DNA of 64,000 nucleotides from Sipunculus nudus (taxonomy: Eukaryota; Annelida; Sipuncula; Golfingiida; Sipunculidae), in assembly GCA_026874595.1 (NCBI GenBank), contig CM049317.1, positions 44,852,401 to 44,916,400 on the forward strand, read 5' to 3'. Shown here piece after piece: positions 12,900-25,329 of this stretch. Numbering within the stretch: position 1 is the first letter of the stretch; every line of letters begins with the position of its first letter. The notes under the pieces were generated by a model, which saw nothing but the letters and a program-made list of their open reading frames with translations, did no database searches and had not been told where the DNA came from. A program made the translations under genes and the position numbers.

Positions 12900-14515
12900 A
12901 ATAACGAACACACTATCGTTGGTGGTGGAGACTTGGTTACCCTGAGCTAGGTGGGCCAGTTTGAGGTGTAGCTTTTCGTTCCCGTCGTCGGGCCTGCTGT
13001 GAGTATAACAAACTCACACACTGTCCTTGATGGTAGACACTTGGCTACCCTGAGCTACGTGGGCCAGTTTGAGATGTAGCTTTTCGTTCCCGTCGTCGGG
13101 GCTGCTGTCAGTATAACAAACTCACACACTGTCCTTGGTGGTGGACACTTGGTTACCCTGAGCTAGGTGGGCCAGTTTGAGGTGTAGCTTTTCGTTCCCG
13201 TCGTCGGGGCTGCTGTGAGTATAACAAACTCACACACTGTCCTTGGTGGTAGACATTTGGTTACCCTGAGCTAGGTGGGCCAGTTTGAGGTGAGGCTTTT
13301 CGTTCCCGTCGTCGGGGCTGCTGTGAGTATAACAAACTCACACACTGTCCTTGGTGGTAGACTTTTGGTTACCCTGAGCTAGGTGGGCCAGTTTGAGGTG
13401 AGGCTTTTCGTTCCCGTCGTCGGGCTGCTGTCTGTATAACAAACTCACACACTGTCCTTGGTGGTAGACTTTTGGTTACCCTGAGCTAGGTGGGCCAGTC
13501 TGAGATGTAGCTTTTCGTTCCCGTCGTCGGGGCTGCTGTCAGTATAACAAACTCACACACCGTCCTTGGCGATGGACACTTGGTTACCCTGAGCTAGGTG
13601 GGCCAGTTTGAGGTGTAGCTTTTCGTTCGCGTCGTCGGGGCTGCTGTCAGTATAACAAACTCACACACTGTCCTTGGTGGTAGACACTTGGTTACCCTGA
13701 GCTAGGTGGGCCAGTTTGAGATGTAGCTTTTCGTTCCCGTCGTCGGGGCTGCTGTCAGTATAACAAACTCACACACTGTCCTTGGTGGTGGACACTTGGT
13801 TACCCTGAGCTAGGTGGGCCAGTTTGAGGTGTAGCTTTTCGTTCCCGTCGTCGGGGCTGCTGTGAGTATAACAAACTCACACACTGTCCTTGGTGGTAGA
13901 CATTTGGTTACCCTGAGCTAGGTGGGCCAGTTTGAGGTGTAGCTTTTCGTTCCTGTCGTCGGGGCTGCTGTGAGTATAACAAACTCACACACTCTCCTTG
14001 GTGGTAGACATTTGGTTACCCTGAGCTAGGTGGGCCCGTCTGAGATGTAGCTTTTCGTTCCCGTCGTCGGGGCTGCTGTCAGTATAACAAACTCACATAC
14101 TGTCCTTGGCGATGGACACTTGGTTACCCTGAGCTAGGTGGGCCAGTTTGAGGTGTAGCTTTTCGTTCGCGTCGTCGGGGCTGCTGTCAGTATAACAAAC
14201 TCACACACTGTCCTTGGTGGTGGACACTTGGTTACCCTGAGCTAGGTGGGCCAGTTTGAGGTGTTGCTTTTCGTTCCCGTCGTCGGGGCTGCTGTGCGTA
14301 TAACAAACTCACACACTGTCCTTGGGGGTGGACACTTGGTTACCCTGAGCTAGGTGGGCCAGTTTGAGGTGTAGCTTTCCGGTCCCGTCGTCGGGCTGCT
14401 GTCTGTATAACAAACTCACACACTGTCCTTGGTGGTGGACATTTGGTTACCCTTAAGCAATGTGGGCCAGTCTTAGATGTAGCTTTTCCTTCCTGTCGGG
14501 GCCGCTGTCTGTATA
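12900..14515 (+). repeat. 108-bp satellite, 15 units
   Basis: The unit core is GGTTACCCTGAGCTAGGTGG and CTTTTCGTTCCCGTCGTCGG, then CTGTCAGTATAACAAACTCA. Period 108 bp, about 15 copies; the last unit is degenerate. Variant blocks at about 13499-13670 and 14039-14210 share private changes (GGCGATGGACAC, TTCGTTCGCG) and are 540 bp (five units) apart, showing higher-order amplification. Confidence 0.92.
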
Positions 14516-14932
14516 TTTTCTACATCATTCAGGACTTCAGTAGATTAATTGATCGCAAAGACCTGTGGCTGAGGTAAATGGCTGCTTCTAACTTTGGCCG
14601 GACGTCGCGCTAGAGGATCGACATAAAGGCGTTAATTCCGCTCAACATCCGACTCCAATTTGTTGTAATTGACCCGACCGTCAGCGCCGTAAGTTAGCTT
14701 TAGCGAATTACACCACGGGTATATAGGTCTCAGGTCACGCCGACTACAAGCCCATAAACCAACATGAAGAACGGATCCGGGGGGGGGGGGGGGCGCAATT
14801 GGATTGGGATGCAATTGTGCACGCAGTACGCGTTATAAACACACCGTTCTCATAATCACACCTGAAGAGCCTTCTGGGCGAAACGGACCGTAGTGTGTCA
14901 TAAATCGAACATGAGCTGAACTCTCGGACTGT

Positions 14933-14991
14933 TTGATATATATTACATTATATATATATATATTTAAATATATATAAATATATATATATAT

Positions 14992-15047
<56 letters not shown>
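14933..15047. repeat. Compound (TA)n/(CA)n microsatellite
   Basis: TA runs interrupted by TTTAAA and a short CA block at about 14992-15004. It directly borders the dispersed element at 15048. Confidence 0.95.
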
Positions 15048-15049
<2 letters not shown>

Positions 15050-15175
15050 GGTAGTGTTACCCTCCGATGTAAAGTGCTATATATGGCCTACAGATTCTAA
15101 CCACATTCACCTGATGATCGGATCGCATCCCGTGAAACAGGCTGTTGTGAATTTATAGTGTTGTTTTCTCCAGAG

Positions 15176-15180
<5 letters not shown>
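15048..15180 (+). repeat. Dispersed element copy related to the 40102-40332 inverted repeat
   Basis: Contains GAAGGTAGTGTTACCCTCCG, ATTCTAACCACATTCACCTG and GCATCCCGTGAAACAG, all found again at 40121-40332. In this copy the pieces are in simple order and no foldback is formed. It is bounded on both sides by (TA)n arrays. Family not recognised. Confidence 0.75.

Positions 15181-15241
<61 letters not shown>
15175..15241. repeat. (TA)n microsatellite
   Basis: Pure TA run of about 65 bp, on the other side of the element at 15048-15180. Confidence 0.95.
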
Positions 15242-15544
15242 TTATTTCAGCCTCGTATACGCTGTGTCAAATAACATCTGGACATCTATAAACATTCAGG
15301 AACACTTCAGGAAGGACGCATGTTTTTTGGAACTGTATTTGTGTACTTCCTTAATCAGTCAAGACGTACGAGATGAGCAGTATCAACCATTTATTTGGTG
15401 TCTCTCCTTCCTCAGTGAAACCTCGAAATAACAACCCCAAACGGGACCTCCATTAAGTGGTGAGATATGAAGAGCAAAAAGAATTTGGATCTTGAAAAAG
15501 TAATTCTTATCTTGAGATGATCGCTAAATCAAGGTGCTTAAGTG

Positions 15545-15557
15545 GATATATATATAT

Positions 15558-15613
<56 letters not shown>
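15545..15613. repeat. (TA)n microsatellite
   Basis: TA run with one AA interruption. Confidence 0.95.
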
Positions 15614-15615
<2 letters not shown>

Positions 15616-16296
15616 CAGATTAAATGGTTTTGAGCCCTTGCACAAGACCTCGAATATATTGCAAAATTTGGCGACTGGTATGTTGGAACATATTAGTCAG
15701 TATGTCGGCAAGGACGCGTGCTGTCATGTAACGAAGGAAAAATTATTAAGTGTTAATTAATTCTGTATTTTAGTACTGGTTAGAGAGTGGCCAATTCGAT
15801 AAGCTAACGGCGTCGGCATTCTGCAACATCTAGTGCTAAGATCTGGTGGCAAAGTAGATGGCTAATTCATATACTGCGGACAGTCAGGCTTGTCAGCGTT
15901 AGTATGAACAAGCACAGAAGTTCCGGACGTTTTTATTTTACACATTTTAGTTACAAACATATGTTCTGTTGGTGTGGGTCTTTGTTTTCAGGGGCACGTA
16001 ACATGCAAACAAAAATTGCAAGACCAATTTTTTTTTACAAATTTCATTGAATACCATGCATGTGAGGCATCAGATTGCTTATCTACATTAACACACGAGA
16101 GACGTTAAACAGACATAGTTAATGAACAACTTGCCCTAAAAACTTTCCTCCAAAAATAATTTATACCAAGACAACCAAACAAATAGACAAGCATAAGGGC
16201 GAACAGACAGACGGTTTTGGATGAAAACCTTGATCGAACTTGTTTGTCGAAGGTAAATAAAACCAACGGGTCACGTGCCGTGTATGAGATCAGGCA

Positions 16297-16770
16297 GTCG
16301 TACCAGCGGTTTCTCACTGGCAAGAGACCAGACAAGGCACCAGACATCCGTACCCAATGACTTCTTGCTCGTAAGAGACCCGGCATACAGTCGTACCAGA
16401 GATTTCTTGCTCGCTAGGGGACTAGACAAGAGACCATGCAGGCATCCGTCCCAGCGATTTCTTGTGCGCAAGAGACCAGGCAAGAGACCAGGCATCCGTC
16501 CCAGCGATTTCTTGTGCGCAAGAGACCAGGCAAGAGACCAGGCATCCGTCCCAGCGATTTATTGCTCAAAAGAGGCCAGGCAAGAGACCAGGCATCAGTA
16601 CCAAGGATTTCTCGCTTGCAATAGACCAGAAAAGAGACCAGGCATCCGTTCCAACGATTTCTTGCTTGCAAGAGACCCGACAAGAGACCAAGCAGCAGTA
16701 CCAGCGATTTCTCGATCGCAAGAGACCCGACAAGAGACCAGGCAGCAGTACCAGTGATTTCTCAATCGCA
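16297..16770. repeat. 60-bp minisatellite, about 8 units
   Basis: The unit core is AGCGATTTCTTG, GCAAGAGACC, AGGCAAGAGACCAGGCATCC. The period is 60 bp, a multiple of three, so several frames on both strands stay open (up to 160 codons). These frames are a by-product of the period and have no start context, splice signals or known domain. Confidence 0.88.
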
Positions 16771-17959
16771 CAGAATGGGGCCAATAATATCCAACATGGG
16801 AAAGTAAACAGGAGACGTTAGGCAAAATTCCTTACAAACAAGAACACATGCACAAGAAACTGGACAGGTCTACAAGCCTTTATTTAATGACTGGTCAGAT
16901 TCTTTGTGACGTCCAGATATTGACAAGTATGTCTTGTTCGGTGTTCATAATTCATTAAACAGTTTGCACTTAAGCCTGTTAGAACAAGATCCCTGGCTAC
17001 GGGGTTAAGCTTGGTTATTTAGGAAGATGTGTCCAGTAAAATCCAAAACCCTTGATAGTGAGTAGAGTATAATGGTGCCGCTAACATAATGTGACCTAAT
17101 TATTTTAGAGGTTGAAATATGCTCCAGACCTCACCTGGTCTCTTCCGTAAAGCACAGAAAAAGAATCTGTTCATTCACTGGTCCGTCCTGCCGCGTGACC
17201 CAATCCTCAGAACAAATATTCAGATCTATAACAGGCTTTGAGCGGTGTCTTTTTTGGGACTCATTTAACTGAAGGCTTAATTATCCCGAATTAGGCAATG
17301 TCACGTTATATTAAGACTTGCTTTTAACGGCTGACAAGAGCGTAAAGTTTTATTAGATTTTTACGCAGAGTGCTATTAAACTGTCAGTATTTATCACTAA
17401 CATTCTATTTTTCGGACCACTGCTGAGCCTTACTCAGCTGAGGACCCCATCTGAATCCGCGCAGTCAGCAATTTATCGCATCCCACTGTGCCGGTGCCTG
17501 CATGCACTGTCAGTCTCTATAAACTGGGCTCAAATACCTTTTGATAAGCCTAACCCACGCTTTATTGATCACAGGATGAGCATGAAAACACCGGGGCCAC
17601 AGGGTTAAGTGTTTTTCTCGGGGAATGTTTATTTTTAATCCACAATTCATCACTTTCTTTATGGGAAATTGGCTTCAAAGGATCCTTTTATGAACTGGTG
17701 TACCCTGCTTCCTTGACATGCTGTGTTTTGATACAGTAACTCCTAAAAACAGGATACACACACCCCGGGTGCATGCCGTAGTTTAGCTTAGCATCCCCGT
17801 ACAAGTGACTTTTATAGATAAGCTATATCTGTTGCAGCTTCCTTTTGTTATTCTTTTATTTAATCCAGCGAATACATTAGAAGGTATAATCCTGTTGTTT
17901 TTACAATTTGGAAAGAAATCAGAGCGTGGCGTTGGTTCAAAATATTGTAAGTTTATACA

Positions 17960-18065
17960 CGTGCCGGCAATTGTCCGGGGGGGGGACCTGTACTTGACAT
18001 TAAATTTATACAAGGAATCGGTACCTGTGTCGGCATTGGTCCGAGGGGTCCTGTACTTGACATGG
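17960..18065 (+). repeat. Two-copy tandem duplication, about 63 bp
   Basis: GTGCCGGCAATTGTCCGGGG, then GACCTGTACTTGACAT, recurs as GTGTCGGCATTGGTCCGAGG, then TCCTGTACTTGACAT. Confidence 0.6.
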
Positions 18066-21000
18066 TAGTTAAGACAGTTAAGTATACTCCACACCCAGGC
18101 TCTATTTGTCTTACACTGTGCATCAGATAAACGCTTCAAATATTGTTTTAGATAATAATAGATAATGGCATTATAAGTAAAGGTATGACATATGGTGGTA
18201 GAATTTATAATGGTATTCAGGGCTTTCAGGAACGCGGGGGTAAGTGTCTGTGACGCGCGAAATCTCACTCCGACGCCTGGTTATAGGGGTCAAAGCGTCT
18301 AACAGGACGCATTAAAAGTCTTGAAGTTTGCACTTGTAGCAGACATTAACCATTGCCGACTAAGTAAAATAACAGTAATTTGTATGAACCCCCCATAAGG
18401 AGCTAGCAGAATTTTTTTGCGCCATAAGCAGCGTTTACACTATGCTCAACCATTCGCTTCACTGCAAAAAATCCTGTCGTTGCCATTTGTTTGGCCACCA
18501 GGCGATGCTGTCTCTGTGGAATTCCCCCTTCGTAATATTTAACCAGTCACATTGCAGGCATGACAATCATAATCGGATGCTGTTCGAGGCGCCAGTCGAT
18601 TCGCACCGCGATTGAATGTGTTAATTTCCACTGTTTGCATATTTCCATTCTGTCAGTGCGGTATGGTCGCAGCCATGTATGTTTACAATAACTGATAGAC
18701 CCGGTATACCGGGCTTATTACCGGGGTTGGGGAGATTTATTAACTGAGATGTGAAATGTTGGCCCATTTTGTATTCTAAAAGTTACAGAAAATATAGGTT
18801 TTCAATGGGAAACTGTCTCCATAAGATATGTATAAATGTTTTTAACATTTATTTTGTGGGGCTGTCCTCGTGGCAAGAAATTAATACCCCGGTATGTTTA
18901 CATTGAAGCCCTGGTCAGTGATGGTGTGTACATTGCGAACCGGAATGAGACGCGGGGGCATTCCGGTTTTTGATGATATTTGACTGGATTCTATCGTTGG
19001 ATGTATAAAGATTAGGTTGATGTGAGGAACACATGAAAGATTTATTAAATGTACGTTGCAAGGAAACTGATCCTGAAGAAAGAAACAGAAATATGCATAC
19101 CTCGTAAGTAGCAAAAGCGGACCCAACGGGACTCCATGCAGAGGTTGCGTATTCATTTTTAACCGCCGCAACATTTTTTTCATCGTATCAGACAAATGTT
19201 GAGGCCTGAAACCCCAGACACCACTCCACCCAACCCCACCCCACGCCTGTTCGTGAAATTGTGACCTTGAATAAGGTTTTGTGATTATTGCTCCTGGGTT
19301 GAACTCTCCATTTCATAAAGCGAGAAACATGTGTTTTTCTCTTTTACTGACCACGCACGTGGGTGAGAGCCTCGTTCAAATGAAAGACACGACAGGCACA
19401 AATCCCTCACTGAAAGCAAGCGTTATTCATATGAACAATAGTAGTGTTTTAGGTTGAGAGACCACGATGCATGCGTTCCGGTCATTGCCGAAGGCAGTTC
19501 GGCTGTGCTCGGTCTAACCTCTGTGCAAGTCGGCAAAAACGGAAAAATCACTCAAAATTATATGTACATTAAAAATTATTCATTCTCATATCGGCTATGT
19601 CACTGCGGGCATAATAACCTTTAAAATAATGTAAGGCACACTATTGTACACAACGCGGTTTTATAGAACATTGCGAACAGACGTGAACCGAATTCCTTTT
19701 ATAAGTATTAGATGCTGAGCCATTAGGTTTTCTTTTACCATTTTAGCATCTTTGTTTACACGCTGAGCCAATCAGATTTTTAGCTTTCCGAGCGCAAACT
19801 GACTGGGTGTTTGGGAACTTGCCAAACCTGAAGAATCCTGCTATTTCACACAGCGTGTGAGTGGAAGGTCAACGGGAGATCACGCGCTGTGTTCAGAGCG
19901 AAGAAGGTTTTGGTCGTCAACGATTGTCAACCCATCAGGAGCTAGCTGGTTTTGGTATAGGGCTTGGTGTTTCTTCAATGCATATTTGTTCTGTTATTTT
20001 GCTGTTATGAAACAAGTGGGGGTGTGAAAAAGTAAATACACAAGTAAAACTTGAATAAGGAATACTTTTATAATAAGACGAACTGAATCTGTGTTAATCT
20101 TTCTTTTGTCATTATGATGTTTTATGTATCTGTATTCACAGATAATAAAACTGAAAGGGACTACATGAATTCATCGTTTGGTAAACTACTTTTGTTATTC
20201 GTCTTAGGCTTCCTACATTTGTTACGTATACGGGGATTTGTGGATTCACAATGGACTGGGTAACGTCGTTATGTACGTCACAAGTACTACAAATACATTT
20301 TTACGTGTTATCCCTTTAATAAATGACGGTGCCGGAATACACGTTCGCACCCGAAGCAGAAACCCAGTAGGGGCCACGTAGATAAATATCTGGTCTCTAC
20401 TGAGCTTGGAAAATGGGTAAATTTCCAGGCAACCAAAAGGCTGGCAGAGGCTTGTGATATATCTGGCACGCCCGGCATGAAATTGAAACAGCCTCGCCGA
20501 TTAGCCGCAATGACAAGCTATCGGTGGCCGCGGCCAGTCATAATGAATTGTGACATTTCAAACAACGATCTACCCGACCTCCTGATCCGTCCTGCGCGGT
20601 TCGCTACACCCGGACCTAGTTCCCGTGCAGACGATTTGTGCTTTACGACTGGCGTTTCAGCAGCCGAACTATAAAGTAAAGACCCAATTATGATTGATTT
20701 GTTTTATTTCTACTTCCGCCAGACGCTAACCGTTATTCCGGTGTACCTCCCTCCGACATACTTTGATACATGCGTTCTCTCTAATACATCCTTTAGACAT
20801 TGCTTTTGTAAATATGCCACCTGGTATATAAACTGCAGAATATAATCATAAAAATTTATGAAGCAAAAGTCATTATTTGCCAGTAAACCCTCTCCATGTA
20901 TGGCTCAATTTTCTCAGTAATCTAACTCACGCATGGTTTTGTTATATTGCAGTAAAGTGTTTAAATGCGATTAAACTATGTACCTATAAAACACACTGCA

Positions 21001-21511
21001 AATGTCTCATTGCGATGGTTTTCAGAACGATTGAAAGGGCTTACAGGACGGCATAGAGGACGCGTAGACAAAAGAAGATTTATCGAGCGCAGACCGTTTG
21101 GGCAGGTTGCTTTTATCCCATTAACTTTATATGCTGCTTTTATTTTATAACCATCCACGCGAATAAAAAAAGATTATTCATTTCGGCTTCGATATTTAAT
21201 AATCCGTGGTTATTATTTCCCTCCATACGATTACTAATGATATGTGCTATGGCCTCCTATAAAACATTGTCAAATACGCCAAAACATACGAGTCGATAAA
21301 AACGCAGCCACCAATTTTCCCCTCTCTTTCATAACATATATTACATTCCTTCCAAGTATATGAAATTTGCAGATGCCAATCAGTCTCTCTATTTCAAAAT
21401 TCACTTACCCAGACACATGTATCATTCAAGCAAAAGTCGTCAATATAACGTTTTTAAAATTAAAAAAAAAACAATAACCTCTAACCTCACTCTGAAATCA
21501 AAACCTTCGGC

Positions 21512-21700
21512 CGTGTATCGCACAAATGAGTGCGCCTTGGTGTTTTGAACAGGCAATGAGAATGATTATATATCAAAAGACCCTCAGGTGCGGTGTTCAC
21601 CGGAGCAGGTTTACACATGAGACGAAGCATGTGCAACCGCCCTGTCATGTATCCCAAACCGAAATGGAATCCTCCAAATGTACATACTAGGATTAAATGT
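21512..21700 (+). mobile_element. SINE body/tail fragment related to 2812-3131
   Basis: Shares ACAAATGAGTGCGCCTT and the tail region (CAACCGCCCTGTCATGTATC; AAACCGAAATGGAATCCTCC), with part of the tail in different order or orientation. The tRNA head is missing. Confidence 0.5.
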
Positions 21701-22639
21701 AGTTAAGTCAGCATTCAAAATATAGATGGTTATACTTTCACCATAAAACGAAAAAAGAGACTGAACATTTGAATTACAAACTTATTTGGCAGTGTTCATA
21801 ATTAGGTGATTGAACGGAAGGCAAATTCACAAGATTCTATTGTGTTTTCAAATTGCATTTTAAACATTCTTGTTTGAACATACTGCTACCATAATCCTTG
21901 ATGAGGCATTTTAGTACACATATTCTTAATTGAATGACAGTCAATATACCCCTGTCTAATGGCAGTAATGATACTTTATATTAAAATTCGTGACATTTAA
22001 ATTATGTACATATATTGCTTTAGATTTATAGTGGTTCTATTCAATAACGTCCTAGCATCCAACATCCAACATTAGCTTGGTGTTGACTATGTAAAGTACA
22101 TATTTCACCTATTGAACCAACATTTTTGTTTTCCTTAAAAACTAATAAATGTATGTAATCAAAACTTTCAATATGCAATTATTTTGGATTTTAAATTAAA
22201 AATGAATTGCAAGAGAAACTTGAAATCAATAACAGATTGATCATCTTGCGATGATATGTCAATTTCCTTGACAATTTAAGCGATTGGTCACCGTCAGTAT
22301 CAGGCCGTGTTGAGTAGGTCATGGGGCATGTACCAAGGATGAAATTAATATCAGAAGCCCTCTTTTACAGTTGTTTTTTTTTTAATTAACTTCTCTTTTG
22401 GGACAGTGATCGAGTTCACTAACGTGTTAGAGCTGGGGTCAGCCATGGCCAGTTATTATTCGTTCATCAAGGTTTATTTTACAAAACCTTAGCCAGACAT
22501 GATTATATTATTGGACTGAACAGTTTAAGCGTCGACGTTGCATAGATATGTAAGTGAATATTTGAATGTTTATATTTTTTATGTCTGTGAACAATTGCTG
22601 TGACCGTATTCAGATCAACTGCGTTGAAGTTTGACATTT

Positions 22640-22914
22640 TCTTCCGATATTAAATCGTGATCACAGATATGCATGTTCCTAAATACCCGGGTGTATTAGT
22701 AGACCTATATAATCATAGATATGTATGTTTATAAATACCTGGATATATTAGGGTACTTATATAATCATAGATATGTATGTTTATTAATACCCGGATATTT
22801 AAATGTGTACTTATATAATCATAGATATGCATGTTTAAAAATCCCGGATATATGTGTATTTATATAATCAAATGTATGTTTATCAATACCTGGATATATT
22901 AGTGTACTGATTTA

Positions 22915-22966
<52 letters not shown>

Positions 22967-22969
22967 CGG
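22640..22969. repeat. 53-bp AT-rich minisatellite, left of the retrotransposon
   Basis: About six units of 52-55 bp with the core ATAATCATAGATATGTATGT and AATACCCGGATATATTAG. It ends in a (TA)n run (22917-22964), then CCCGG and the LTR. The same array resumes at 29702. Confidence 0.8.
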
Positions 22970-23761
22970 TGTTACGGAACCTAACATAAACAGATCACGT
23001 ATGCGTGATGAACACAAATTCTGTAACGGATATAAAAAAAACAGATTCTGTAACACTAGGCAGCGTGAAATGTCTAGAGGAATGAATAAAGAAGTCAGTG
23101 TTTTTTTGTTAACAAATAACTATAGTTTATTCTTAAAACAACCCTTACATTACAATACACTAAATCAAAACAATTATACAGTAAAACAGCGGTATTACAA
23201 CAAATCAATACAATCACACAGAAAAATAATGTGCACAGTACGTGGATACCAACACCGTCACAACGATAAGTTCTTTAAATGTATCTCTCGGAGAATGACA
23301 GTCCAGTGTAAAGCTCTTGTAACAATCCAGAAAGTAAACTGAAGTCCAAATGCACAAAATCCAGAACCTCTGAAAAAAATCTATAATTGCCGCACACGTC
23401 GGATAAGGTCCCAGAAACTGACACACGCTTCTGCGACCGCTGGAAAACTTCTCTGCTCTCTGCCCTCGGTTCTAAAACACAGCCCCTTTATATACTCTTC
23501 ACCCCAAGCCGAGAATTTTGTCCACTTCTAGAACCTTCGAAGAATAATACATTAAAAACGGTAAGCACGCGTCACAGGAATTTTCTAGAAAAACATCGCT
23601 GTGTGTATCTCTGTATACCAGGGTCATCACGTGACCTCGGCCAGGCGTGAAAACCCCCAGCCAGCATGACAACGAGAGTTCAACCAGTACGGATTAAACA
23701 TAAAATGCAACAACAACACGAGTTACGCCCGTGGCACACAATAAAAAGAGCACCTGTAACA
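22970..23761 (-). repeat. 3' LTR of the Gmr1-like element
   Basis: 792 bp, starting TGTTACGGAACC and ending CACCTGTAACA on the plus strand. It is nearly collinear with 28911-29701; by eye about 95% identical, with a few small indels. Being the downstream LTR in element sense, it is preceded by the polypurine tract. Confidence 0.93.
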
Positions 23762-23777
23762 CTCCCCCCTCCTGTAA
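23762..23777 (-). other. Polypurine tract
   Basis: On the minus strand, ACAGGAGGGGGGAG runs straight into the 3' LTR start TGTTACAGG. Its position and composition are those of the plus-strand primer. Confidence 0.8.
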
Positions 23778-23893
23778 GAAAAAAGAAAGTTTTCACGGAA
23801 AACTTTCTGTTTGCGATCACAATCACTAAATTTTTACAACATCTCAAAATCATCTTATTTACAACATTACATAAAAATTCTGTTTACAACATT

Positions 23894-24420
23894 TCATAAA
23901 CATCTCGATAAGCAATCAGCAAGTACATTGTCTTTTCCTTTTATGTGTATGATTTCAAGATTGTAATCCTGTAAGAATAAACTCCATCTCAACAATCTTT
24001 GATTTTTACACTTCAACTTGTTCATGAACGTGAGGAGATTGTGATCATTGAAGATAATGATAGGCCTGACTGATGAAGTAACATAAACTTCAAAATGTTG
24101 CAACGCCTAAATCAAAGCCAAACATTCTTTTTCAATAGTGAAGTAGGTTTTCCGGTTTTGCATCAAACTTTCTTGAGAAGTATCAAATTGGATGATCTAT
24201 GCCATCATTGCCTCCTTGTAACAACAGAAAAGTCTGGAGCTGCTAAAACTGGTGAACTTTGCAGAATTGCTTTCAAATTCTGAAATGCATAAACAAACTT
24301 TTGTTTCTTCTTTAAAAAATTAGTCAAAGGTTCAGCTACAGCAGCAAAATTTGGACAAAACTTCCTGTAGTATCCAACCATACCAAGAAAACGCATTATT
24401 TGTTTTTGTTTTCTGGTCAA
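23894..24420 (-). pseudogene. RT thumb/RNase H of the Gmr1-like element, broken
   Basis: RFLGMVGYYRKFCPNFAAVA and LQSSPVLAAPDF mark the RT-RNase H connection (24205-24420). Stops and frame changes follow around 24100-24205. The RNase H tail FNDHNLLTF and IIHIKGKDNVLADCLSR ends at about 23894. No integrase follows; only about 130 bp remain before the polypurine tract. Confidence 0.85.
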
Positions 24421-25200
24421 GGAAATGTAGAAATAGCACTTATCTTAGCATCAACAGGCTTTACCTGACCCTGCCCTACAATATGACCCAAAAATGTTAC
24501 TTGTGCATGACAAAACTCAGATTTTACTAAGTTGACGGTCAGACGTGCTTCACTGAGTCTTTCGAAGAGGTCGCGAAGAATTTGAAGATGTTTCTTCCAG
24601 GTGTCGCTGTACACGATAAGGTCATCAATATATGCGTCGCAGCCCTGAATGTCCTTCACAGCCATATGGATGAGGCGCTGGAACGTGGCTGGCGAGTTCT
24701 TCATGCCAAACGGCATAACTTTATACTGGTATAGTCCCTGCGGCGTCACAAATCCGGAAAATAGCAATTAAGTCAAACTTGGAAACATACATGGAGCTAC
24801 CGACTCTGTCAATACAATCGTCGATCCTCGGAATCGGGAACGTGTCAGTCTTGGTGACAGAGTTCAGTTTTCGATAATCTATGCACATACGGTAAATTAC
24901 ATCAGGTTTTGGCACAAGAATACATGGTGAACTCCAGTTACTGTTACTTGGTTCAATAAAATCATTCTAAAGCAAATATTGAATCTCATCCTGTAGATAC
25001 ATTTGCTTTTCTGGATTTAGTCTATATGGGTGTTGCTTGACTGCGCTTGCCACGCCAACATCGAAGTCATGGCACAACATAATAGTTCGCGTTGGAATGT
25101 CACTAAACAAATGTTCATAATTCCGCAGCAGGTTCTTGAGATCTTCTTGTTGTTGTGCGGTAAGATGTGACAGTTTGGCATCCAGGTTGTCAAGCACGTC
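24417..25200 (-). pseudogene. Reverse transcriptase of the Gmr1-like element, broken
   Basis: Starts with LRNYEHLFSDIPTRT, then KQHPYRLNPEK, CIDYRKLNSVTKTDTFPIPR, SKFDL, TPQGLYQYKVMPFGMKNSPA, the catalytic AYIDDLIVYSD (24621-24632 for YIDD) and VTFLGHIVG. Between SKFDL and the FVTPQG block (near 24770) some 15 expected residues are missing, with a change of frame, and a stop precedes NDFIEPSN at about 24967. Both Asp residues of YIDD are kept. Confidence 0.9.
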
Positions 25201-25329
25201 TGAGTTTTTAAATGGTACTGTACCACACTGAATGTCTACATCACACTTACAATAAGTATCTACTTTAACTGGGTCAGGGTCAGTTTTTACACAATTAACA
25301 GCAGTAACATTTTGTACAACATCTGATGT

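Larger units (their letters stand above)
16771..22639. other. Non-genic stretch
   Basis: No gene recognised. A 161-codon minus-strand frame (17783-18268) overlaps the two-copy tandem duplication and matches nothing I know. A SINE fragment lies at 21512-21700. The rest shows no clear structure. Confidence 0.5.

Noticed and set aside
12900-14515. Possible CRISPR-like array
   Set aside because: Repeats are contiguous 108-bp units without unique spacers; this is a eukaryotic satellite.
16275-16757. 160-codon plus-strand frame and overlapping minus-strand frames
   Set aside because: All arise from the 60-bp tandem repeat; several frames on both strands are open at once and no start, splice or domain signal favours one.
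17783-18268. 161-codon minus-strand frame
   Set aside because: No motif or compositional support; it spans the small tandem duplication and AT-rich sequence. It could be chance.
23001-23650. Frames inside the LTR (113 and 87 codons)
   Set aside because: LTR sequence; related short frames occur in the partner LTR without coding signs.
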